Shown here piece after piece: positions 42,659-49,506 of a stretch of DNA of 64,000 nt. Position 1 is the stretch's first letter, and each line of letters opens with the position of its first letter. A model generated the notes under the pieces. That model was given only the letters and a program-made list of their open reading frames with translations, was not told the origin of the DNA and did not search any database. The DNA is from JALZAI01 sp038212215 (GTDB taxonomy: Bacteria; Actinomycetota; Actinomycetes; Mycobacteriales; Jatrophihabitantaceae). The DNA is taken from positions 62,001 to 126,000 of the forward strand of contig JBBQUT010000007.1 in NCBI GenBank assembly GCA_038212215.1, given 5' to 3'. The position numbers were made by a program, and so were the translations under genes.

Positions 42659-43303
42659 ATGACAGCTCAGCAGGCCGCGCGTGGTCCGGGGATCCCGCGT
42701 CACCTGAGCCGCGAATTGATCGTCGACGCCGCATTGAAGCTGGTGCGCGAGGGTGGCGTCGCCGCGCTGTCCATGCGGCGGCTCGCCGCCGAGCTCGACG
42801 CGACGGTGGCCATCACCTACCACTACTTCCCGAACAAGTCCGCCGTGATTGAAGCGGTGTCCGACGTAGTGGTGGACGAGATCGTGGCCGGCGACAACCC
42901 GGACCTGCCCTGGCGGGAGCGCCTCGTCGACCTGATGCTCGCGCAGAACCGGGAACTGCTGCGCCACCCTGGCATCGCCCGGTTCCTCGTCGAGAACCAC
43001 GACAAGCCGGCCGCCACGAGGTGGACCGAGGCGTACCTCCGCGTGCTGCTCGACGGCGGGTTCAGCCCAGCCGCAGCCGCACAGGCATTCGCGCTGGTGT
43101 CGTTCTACATCAACCCGGCGTTCCTCATCGAGCGGCCCGAAGTTAGTACCGAACGCGTTGTGGACGCGGCCAACGACGGCGAGCCCGGCGGGTTCCCGTC
43201 GATCCGCGCCGTGCAGCCGTACCTGTCAGGCGTGTCGTTTGGCGCCCAGTACGAGCAGGGCGTGCACACGCTCGTGTCGATCCTCGACCCCGACCGCAAC
43301 TAG
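42659..43303 (+). CDS. TetR family transcriptional regulator
   Basis: A 214-residue regulator with an N-terminal helix-turn-helix at about 16-62 (SRELIVDAALKLVREGGVAA, then MRRLAAELDATVAITYHYF) and a helical ligand-binding region. Divergent from the SDR-CMD-Trx operon, which it probably controls; whether it also governs the wider TTAGNTRA promoters is unknown. The C-terminus resembles TetR_C domains that bind acyl-CoA-like ligands only in a general way. Confidence 0.88.
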   Translation: MTAQQAARGPGIPRHLSRELIVDAALKLVREGGVAALSMRRLAAELDATVAITYHYFPNKSAVIEAVSDVVVDEIVAGDNPDLPWRERLVDLMLAQNRELLRHPGIARFLVENHDKPAATRWTEAYLRVLLDGGFSPAAAAQAFALVSFYINPAFLIERPEVSTERVVDAANDGEPGGFPSIRAVQPYLSGVSFGAQYEQGVHTLVSILDPDRN

Positions 43304-43319
43304 CGCCGCTGCGGTCGCC

Positions 43320-43790
43320 TCAGGTCGACCACGGCGCGCCGGGGCGCTCCCCGCTGACGTTGGCCGCGAGCTGCGCCGTCGCGAGCAACTTCCCCGACTC
43401 GGCACCGAACGCCTGCGCCTCCGCGAAGTTCACGGTGCGGCCGCGACGTATGCACCTGCCGACCGCGCGGACGTCCTCACCAGGTGCGACCGACACGTAC
43501 TGCACCGACATCGAGATGGTGGTGAGCCGGCTGCCGCGGTCGAAGTCGTGCCCGGCCATCACCGCGCCGGTTGCCGTTGTGTCGAGCAACGCTGCGACGA
43601 CACCGCCGTGCAGGATTCCGTCGTGCGCGCTCAACATGTCCGAGAACGGCAGGTAGAGCTCCGCGCCGTCCGCGTCCCACTTCAGCACACGGATCGCGCA
43701 GTGCCGGTTGAAGGGCACGCCGTCCTGCCAGTGCGCGCGGAACCAGTCACGCCGCTGCTGCTGCTCGGCGTCTGACAGTCCGCCGGTCAC
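43320..43790 (-). CDS. PaaI-like thioesterase (hotdog)
   Basis: A 156-residue hotdog protein: LPFSDMLSAHDGILHGGVVA and LLDTTATGAV carry the thioesterase HGG/Asp region, followed by TTISMSVQYVSVAPGEDVRA. Likely acyl-CoA thioesterase. GTG start at 43790 overlaps the SnoaL-like stop by 4 bases; an upstream ATG in the same frame (43967) reads through shadow sequence. Last gene of the 47281-43320 leftward operon. Confidence 0.85.
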   Translation of the reverse strand: MTGGLSDAEQQQRRDWFRAHWQDGVPFNRHCAIRVLKWDADGAELYLPFSDMLSAHDGILHGGVVAALLDTTATGAVMAGHDFDRGSRLTTISMSVQYVSVAPGEDVRAVGRCIRRGRTVNFAEAQAFGAESGKLLATAQLAANVSGERPGAPWST

Positions 43791-44329
43791 GGGTGGCTCG
43801 TGATGGTCCTGGTGTCGACGTCGGCCCAGAACGGTCCCCACGTCGGGAAAGCATGGGGCAACGCCGGTACGGCCGAGTGCTCCCAGCTGCCGAAGTCGAC
43901 ATCCTGCGGCCGTTCGAGAAGATCGGCGGCGTACCAGTGCTGCTCGTCGCGGCGGGCGAAGAACCATTCGCCGTCGACCTTGGTGTAGAAGTCGTCATAG
44001 CAGATCGCCATCACCACGAACCGGTCGCCGACCTCGTGCTCGGCGCGGCAGTACGTCTTGCCGCGCGCCGACGTCTCATCGACGAGTTCGATGCGGTGCC
44101 CGCAGATCTGATGCTGACACCGGTAGAACCACTGCAGCTGCGGGGTGATGTAGGCCTTCAACGCGTCGCGCCCGCGACCGTGCCGGCCGAGGTTGACGTC
44201 GGGCTCGAAGACTCCGACCCATGCATCGACGTCGCGGCCGTCGACGGCGAGCGCGTAGCGGATCGGCAGCTGCCCGATCTCTAACCTTGCCTCGACGGCA
44301 GCCAGTCGGGCTTCGAGGTCTGCGGTCAT
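43787..44329 (-). CDS. SnoaL-like (NTF2-fold) protein
   Basis: A 180-residue NTF2-like protein: LEIGQLPIRYALAVDGRDVD, GVFEPDVNLGRHGRGRDALK, GKTYCRAEHEVGDRFVV and WFFARRDEQHWYAADLLERP. Clear paralogue of 48148-48711 and, more distantly, of 35719-36324. ATG at 44329 overlaps the hydratase stop (ATGA). Possible isomerase/dehydratase-like enzyme; function not known. Confidence 0.82.
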   Translation of the reverse strand: MTADLEARLAAVEARLEIGQLPIRYALAVDGRDVDAWVGVFEPDVNLGRHGRGRDALKAYITPQLQWFYRCQHQICGHRIELVDETSARGKTYCRAEHEVGDRFVVMAICYDDFYTKVDGEWFFARRDEQHWYAADLLERPQDVDFGSWEHSAVPALPHAFPTWGPFWADVDTRTITSHP

Positions 44330-45216
44330 GGCTGCTCCTGGTCGGTCGAGTCCGCTGGCGTCGTGAAGGCCGGTTCGTCCCACCACGGCACGAAGTCGGG
44401 CAGGTCAGCGCTGACCCGCGAGGTGAACTCGGCCGCCCGCTTCGCCCGGAACGCCGCAACACCTTCACGGGCGTCGGGCCCGGTGCCGAGCGCGAGTAGG
44501 GCACGAGACTCGACGACGTTGGCGTGCATGGGGTGGTCGACGCCGAGTTGCTGCCACAACATGCGACGGGTGAGGGCAACCGACACCGGCGACGTCGACG
44601 ACGCGATCTGGTCCGCGACCTCCATCGCCCGGTCGAGCACCCGGTCGGCCGGGACGAGTTCGCGCACCAGGCCTGCGGCGAGTGCCTCGTCTGCGTCGAA
44701 GATGCGCCCGGTGACCGCCCATTCGACCGCGTGGCTGATCCCGACGATCCGCGGCAGGAACCAGGTACTGCACGACTCGGGCACGATCCCGCGGCGCACG
44801 AACGGCAGGCCGAACCGGGCGTCGTCGGCCGCGATGCGCATGTCCATCGGCAGGATCATCGTGACGCCGATCCCGACCGCGGTGCCGTTGATCGCGGCGA
44901 TGACCGGCTTTGCGGAGTTGAAGATGCGTATCGCCAGCTCGCCGCCCACATCGCGGGTACCACCGCGCAGCGGTTTGAAGTCGCCCGACGACGTGTCGTA
45001 GCCGTCGCGTGCCGTGAGGTCCGTGCCTGCGGAGAAGAACGGACCCGTCGCGGTGACCACCACCGCGCGCACGGCATCGTCCGCGTCGGCGCGGGCGAAC
45101 GCGTTGAGCAGTTCGTCGAGGACGCGATAGGTGACCGTGTTGCGCTGGTCGGGCCGGTCGAGTGTTAAGAGCGCGACCGCGCCGCGCAATTCATATCGGA
45201 TCTGTTCGTACTCCAT
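44326..45216 (-). CDS. Enoyl-CoA hydratase/isomerase family protein
   Basis: A 296-residue crotonase-fold protein: LDRPDQRNTVTYRVLDELL, VTATGPFFSAGTDL, NGTAVGIGVTMILPMDMRIA and FVRRGIVPESCSTWFLPRIV. As in the protein at 3216, the Glu144 position is replaced (GIGVTM), with one Glu in VPESCS. GGAGG lies 5 bases before the ATG at 45216; the longer frame to 45255 was not used. It lies between the kinase and SnoaL-like genes. Confidence 0.88.
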   Translation of the reverse strand: MEYEQIRYELRGAVALLTLDRPDQRNTVTYRVLDELLNAFARADADDAVRAVVVTATGPFFSAGTDLTARDGYDTSSGDFKPLRGGTRDVGGELAIRIFNSAKPVIAAINGTAVGIGVTMILPMDMRIAADDARFGLPFVRRGIVPESCSTWFLPRIVGISHAVEWAVTGRIFDADEALAAGLVRELVPADRVLDRAMEVADQIASSTSPVSVALTRRMLWQQLGVDHPMHANVVESRALLALGTGPDAREGVAAFRAKRAAEFTSRVSADLPDFVPWWDEPAFTTPADSTDQEQP

Positions 45217-45247
45217 ACCGCCTCCAGTGCTGCCCGCCGCGCGTCCG

Positions 45248-46285
45248 TCAGGCACCGCTCGTCCTCAAGTGCCCGTCACACTGCGCCAGCAGATCACGCA
45301 CCCGCCGCTCGAGATAGCCGTAGTCGACGCCGGCATCGGCGAGCGCGCCCGACTCGTAGCGATGCTTGACCCCCTCGGCGATGACCGCCATCCGCCACGC
45401 GGCAAAGCCCCGGTAGTACGAGGTCGCGTCGGTGTCGAAGCCGGTGAGCTCTTGGTAGCGCTCGATGAGCGCAGCCCGCCCGGGGAAGCCGCCTGCGCGC
45501 GTCGGCGGCGTCTGCATCCACACTGGTGTCCCCGCCTCGTCAGCCGACTCCCAGTTGTTGAGCAGGTACGCGAGGTCGGCCAGGACGTCACCACGGGCGG
45601 CGAGTTCCCAGTCGAGGACGGCGAGCAGGTGCCCGTCGGCGCTCAGCATGCAGTTGCCGAGCCGGAAGTCGGCATGGACGATGCCGGTCCGCGGTTGGCG
45701 GGGCCGGGCGTCGAGCAGTCGAGCGGCCAGCTCCGTTACCTGCGCAAGTTCGCGCGTCTTGATCGCCGTCCAGGTCTCACCGAGGCGGCCGAGTTGCCGC
45801 TCGACGTAGCTCGCGGCGCGCGGTTCGGTGCCGATCAGCGCAGGGTCGACGCGGTGCAGCGTGGCCAGTGTGGCGATCATTTCGTCGGCTACGCGCTGCC
45901 GGTCGGCCGGCCGAGGCAGCACGGCCGCGACTTGTTCGGGTGCGCCGACCACGGTGCCGTCGATCCACGCCGTGACCGCGAACGGTGCGCCGACCACCAC
46001 TTCGTCGGTGCAGATCGCAAGCACTTCAGGCACCGGCACACCGGTGCCCGCCAGCGCGGCCACTGTGCGCGCCTCGCGCACGACGTCGTGCGCGCCCCGC
46101 GGCAGCACGCCGTACGGCGGCCGGCGCAATGCCACGCTGCCCGTCCGTCCGCTCACCCGCGTCGTGATGTTGGAGTGGCCGCCGTGCACCGGCAAAAACC
46201 GCAGCGGTGGTTCGAGCCCCGGGACGTGGTCGATCAGCCACTGTTCAGCAGCAGCGAGGTCGGGCGGCGACGCGGTCTCAGTCAT
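45248..46285 (-). CDS. APH-fold kinase, ACAD10/11- and LvaA-like
   Basis: A 345-residue aminoglycoside-phosphotransferase-fold protein: LPVHGGHSNITTRV (nucleotide loop), VALRRPPYG, catalytic IVHADFRLGNCML (202-214) and LAVLDWELAARGDVLADLAY (221-240). The DWELAxxGDxLADLAY pattern is that of the kinase domain of ACAD10/11 and of Pseudomonas LvaA, which phosphorylate 4-hydroxyacyl-CoAs so that an acyl-CoA-dehydrogenase-like partner can remove the phosphate. Here the catalytic motif is HAD instead of the usual HGD. The start overlaps the frameshifted gene by 8 bases. Confidence 0.87.
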   Translation of the reverse strand: MTETASPPDLAAAEQWLIDHVPGLEPPLRFLPVHGGHSNITTRVSGRTGSVALRRPPYGVLPRGAHDVVREARTVAALAGTGVPVPEVLAICTDEVVVGAPFAVTAWIDGTVVGAPEQVAAVLPRPADRQRVADEMIATLATLHRVDPALIGTEPRAASYVERQLGRLGETWTAIKTRELAQVTELAARLLDARPRQPRTGIVHADFRLGNCMLSADGHLLAVLDWELAARGDVLADLAYLLNNWESADEAGTPVWMQTPPTRAGGFPGRAALIERYQELTGFDTDATSYYRGFAAWRMAVIAEGVKHRYESGALADAGVDYGYLERRVRDLLAQCDGHLRTSGA

Positions 46286-47281
46286 GGAGGCCGATCGGCC
46301 GGCCGTCGTCCATGAGGTCGTGGTATTCGCAGGCGCCCGCACCGGTCCGGCCGTCAGCCCAGACCCATTCGGTCGGCGCTTTCACGATGCGCAGCACGGC
46401 CCCGTCGCCCGTGGGGCCCGTCTGCCGATGCCGCAGCGGCAGCCACGCCTGCGGGGTTCCGAGCGTCACCCAGGTGCGATCGCCGGACGAGATGGCCAGG
46501 TGCACCCGGCGTAGCTCGTAGTGCGGCGGGCCGCCGTACACGTTGCGCATGTCGAAGTCGTCCACCAGATGGAACCGGCCGTCCTCCCATACGTGACCGC
46601 TGCGCGTCTGCTTCGTCGGGCCGACGCCGCGAACGAGCATGAAACCGGTGCCCTCGTCGATGACGCCGGTGTGCCAGCGGAAGTACGTCTTCGCGTGCCA
46701 GTTGCGTGGTCCCCACGAATGGTCCTTGCCGCCCTCGCCGGTGACCCGCCAGCACTGGTCCCCCACCTCGATCTTGCCCACCGTCCAGGCAAGGTGCTGG
46801 TAGTGGCAGTCCGCCGTCCCGGCAGGAAGATCCGTGCGATGTCGTCCTGGTCGGCGCCCATGACGGCGGGCAACCCGAGTGATGTGACGCTGAGCTCGAT
46901 GCGGCACGCCGCCTCGGGGCTCGCCGCATACGCCGCACGCGGATCGGCGAGTTGCCAGCCGTCGTCGAGGACGTGCACGGGTCCGTCGTAGCTGACACGG
47001 TTGCGCACGAACGGTTCGACCACTGACCACTTCTGCCCACCGGCGCCGAGTCCGTTGCCGCTGATCGCCGGGCGATCGAACCGGAACGCGATGCGGCCGT
47101 CGGGCAGGTACACGCACACCGACATCTCCGCCCGCGTCTCGTTGGGCCGCATACCGATGCGCAGCCAGCCGCCGATGCGCTGCGCGGCGTCCCAGAAGTC
47201 GATGTAGCGGCTCTCGTTCCAGTTGCCGGCCGACCCGGTTTCGTGCACGCCCTCGTCCGCTGCGGTCAGCGCGACGCCCAT
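46278..47281 (-). pseudogene. AttH/lipocalin-like (DUF7064-type) gene with single frameshift
   Basis: Two frames read as one protein. The N-terminal half begins at ATG 47281 (MGVALTAADEGVHETGSA, with an AGAGAGGA ribosome site) and runs to about IARIFLPG. The C-terminal half continues one frame away from TADCHYQHLAWTVGK through EGGKDHSWGPRNWHAKTYFR to LMDDGRPIGLHD, stop at 46278. The shift falls at about 46815-46832. One extra G in the GGG run (CCC at 46818-46820 on the given strand) would restore a 334-residue protein, so a one-base loss or sequencing error explains it. The GKDHSWGPRxW motif resembles the lipocalin-like hydroxysteroid/carotenoid-hydratase-type AttH fold; family assignment is tentative. 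Confidence 0.72.
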
Positions 47282-47318
47282 GGGTGGTCCTCTCTGGATG
47301 TGCTGACACATCGTTGGT

Positions 47319-48062
47319 CTAGATGTGTCGGCCACCAGCTATTTCGATGACGATGCCGGTCAGGTAGCTGGCCATGTCGCTGGCAAGGAACGTCACCACG
47401 TCCGCCACCTCGGCTGGTTCGCCGGCACGGCCGAGTGGGATCTCGGCCAGCTTGGCGTCCCATGCGGCTTGGGGCATCGCTTCGGTCATCGCAGTGCGGA
47501 TGAGACCCGGCGCGACGGCGTTCACGCGGACGTTCTTGCCCGCCAGTTCTTTCGCCGCCGCCTTGGTCAGCCCGACGATGCCGGCCTTCGCAGCGCTGTA
47601 GTTGGTCTGGCCGAAGTTACCGACCTTCCCGGAGATGGACGAGACGTTCACGATCGCGCCACTGCGTTGCTGGCGCATCCTCGCGCCGGCGGCTCGGGTG
47701 CCGAGCCACGCGCCGCGCAGGTGTACGTCTATGACGGCGGTGAAGTCATCGAGCGTCATCTTGGCCATGGACGCGTCGCGGGTGATGCCCGCGTTGTTGA
47801 CCATGATGTCGATTCCGCCAAACTCGTCGACGCAGCGCTGCACGAGGGCGTCGACGTCAGCCGGCGAGGTGACGTCGAGCGCCACGCCCACGGCGCGGCC
47901 GCCGTTCGCGACGAGCTTCGCGGCGGCGTCCGCGGCCGCCTGGCCGTCGATGTCGGCCACGACCACGCACGCGCCGTGCGCGCGGAACGACTCGGCCATC
48001 GCGAGCCCGAGACCGCGCGCGCCGCCCGTGACGACTGCACGGCGATCGGTCAACAACTGCAT
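47319..48062 (-). CDS. SDR, FabG-like
   Basis: A 247-residue FabG-type SDR: RAVVTGGARGLGLAMAES, MVNNAGITRDASMAKM, VHLRGAWLGTRAA, Ser in NVSSISGKVG, NYSAAK catalytic pair and TGIVIEIAGGRHI at the end. Probable 3-oxoacyl reductase/hydroxyacyl dehydrogenase. GGAGG lies before the ATG at 48062. First gene of the leftward operon reaching 43320. Divergent from the SnoaL-like gene with TTAGTTAA in the gap. Confidence 0.9.
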   Translation of the reverse strand: MQLLTDRRAVVTGGARGLGLAMAESFRAHGACVVVADIDGQAAADAAAKLVANGGRAVGVALDVTSPADVDALVQRCVDEFGGIDIMVNNAGITRDASMAKMTLDDFTAVIDVHLRGAWLGTRAAGARMRQQRSGAIVNVSSISGKVGNFGQTNYSAAKAGIVGLTKAAAKELAGKNVRVNAVAPGLIRTAMTEAMPQAAWDAKLAEIPLGRAGEPAEVADVVTFLASDMASYLTGIVIEIAGGRHI

Positions 48063-48147
48063 TCGGACGCCTCCATCACTGGCCCGGCATGACACAGATA
48101 CAGTACATTCAGTTAACTAATTATGGCTAGCTTGGGAGGTCGCGACG
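48063..48147. promoter_or_regulatory. Divergent promoter with TCAGTTAACTAATT element
   Basis: The 14-base block TCAGTTAACTAATT (48109-48122) is identical to one at 57097-57110. Its reverse strand contains TTAGTTAA, a one-base variant of the common element, and the centre AGTTAACT is a palindrome. It lies between the FabG-like SDR and the SnoaL-like gene. Confidence 0.55.
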
Positions 48148-48711
48148 ATGTCGAGACTCGGTGCGTGGACGCCCGTCGGCCTGGAGGAGCGACTCGATCG
48201 GATGGAGTCGCTCGCCGCCATCCGGCAGTTGCCCTACCGGTACGCGTTGGCGGTCGATTCGCGGGACATGACGTCGCTCGCGGCTCTGTTCGCACCCGAC
48301 GTACGGGTCGGCCGTGACGCAAGTGGGCGCGACTCGATCGAGTCCTGGTTCGCGCAGATCCTGCGACGGCCTCGGGCGTCGGTGCACTTCGTCGGCAACC
48401 ACGTCATCGACTTCGACGACGCCGATCACGCGCACGGCGTCGTCTACTGCCACGACGAACTCGAACAGCCCCTCACCGGTGAGTGGCAGATGGGCAAGCT
48501 GCAGTACTGGGACGAGTACGTGCGCGTCGACGCCGAATGGTGCTACGCGCGGCGACGCTTCCACCGGTGGTACCTCGTCGATGCACTCGAGCGACCGAGC
48601 TCGGGTGCGGGTCTCGAGGACGCCGCCGAGGGACGAGACCCGCTGACGGCGCGCCCGCTACCCGAGTCGTTCCCCACCTGGGCGCCGTACTGGGCTCAGG
48701 CCGGCGCCTGA
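48148..48711 (+). CDS. SnoaL-like (NTF2-fold) protein
   Basis: A 187-residue NTF2-like protein: RMESLAAIRQLPYRYALAVD, LFAPDVRVGRDASGRDSIES, DADHAHGVVYCHDELE, WCYARRRFHRWYLVDALERP. Paralogue of 43787-44329. GGGAGG ribosome site 8 bases before the ATG. Single gene, followed by the convergent ABC importer genes (27-base gap). Confidence 0.83.
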   Translation: MSRLGAWTPVGLEERLDRMESLAAIRQLPYRYALAVDSRDMTSLAALFAPDVRVGRDASGRDSIESWFAQILRRPRASVHFVGNHVIDFDDADHAHGVVYCHDELEQPLTGEWQMGKLQYWDEYVRVDAEWCYARRRFHRWYLVDALERPSSGAGLEDAAEGRDPLTARPLPESFPTWAPYWAQAGA

Positions 48712-48738
48712 CGCAGCGTCACTCCGCCGGCCGCAGCC

Positions 48739-49506
48739 TCAGCCGGTGCTGCCGGCCGGGTCGGCGACGTACCGCTTGAAGAGGTCGCTCTCCAGCAAGT
48801 CCTTTGCCGAGCCGCTGTGCACGATCTCGCCGCGGCGAAGAACGCACGCGTTCGTCGCGATGCCGAGCGCGCGCGGAGCGAACTGGTCGACGAGCAGCAA
48901 GGAACCGCCGTCGTCGGTCAAGCGCTGGAGGAAGTCGAAGATCTCGTCCACCACGATCGGGGCCAGCCCGAGCGATGCCTCGTCGACGAGCACCAACCGC
49001 GGACTGCGCACGTGCGCCGCCGCCATTGCGAGCATCTGCTGCTGCCCGCCGGACAGCGTTCCGGCAAGCTGATTCAGCCGGTCACGCAGGATCGGAAATG
49101 CGGCCGTGGCGCGTTCAATGGCCTGGATCTCGTCCCCCTTGCCGCACTGAAGTTTCAGATTCTCCCGGACGGTCATCGACCGGAACACACCGCGACCCTC
49201 GGGCACATGGCAGAGCCCGCGCGCGAAGCGCCGGTACGGCGCCTGGCTCGTGACGTCATCACCGAAGAGCGACACGGTGCCCGTCGTAGCAGGCAGGAAG
49301 CCGCAGATCGCCCGCAGCAACGTGCTCTTCCCCGCACCGTTCGGCCCGAGCAAGGCGGTGACCTGCCCGGCGGGGACGGTGAGGCTGAGGTCGCGCAGGA
49401 TGACCGTGCGGCCGTAACCGGTCCGCAGCCCGCTCACCTCGAGGGCGGCTTGGGCAGCGGGCGCGTGGCCGTTCGACGACACCGGCACCGCCGTCGCGCG
49501 CGTCAT
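48739..49506 (-). CDS. livF: Branched-chain amino acid-type ABC importer ATPase (LivF-like)
   Basis: A 255-residue ATPase: Walker A GPNGAGKST (54-62), LSGGQQQMLAMA signature (151-162), Walker B LVLVDEASLG and the LivF-type phrase EASLGLAPIVVDEIF. In the switch region LLLVDQF replaces the usual His-containing form. It overlaps the LivHMG gene by 4 bases. With a second ATPase domain in that fusion it would complete the importer. In this setting the substrate may be an acid or aromatic rather than an amino acid. Confidence 0.92.
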   Translation of the reverse strand: MTRATAVPVSSNGHAPAAQAALEVSGLRTGYGRTVILRDLSLTVPAGQVTALLGPNGAGKSTLLRAICGFLPATTGTVSLFGDDVTSQAPYRRFARGLCHVPEGRGVFRSMTVRENLKLQCGKGDEIQAIERATAAFPILRDRLNQLAGTLSGGQQQMLAMAAAHVRSPRLVLVDEASLGLAPIVVDEIFDFLQRLTDDGGSLLLVDQFAPRALGIATNACVLRRGEIVHSGSAKDLLESDLFKRYVADPAGSTG

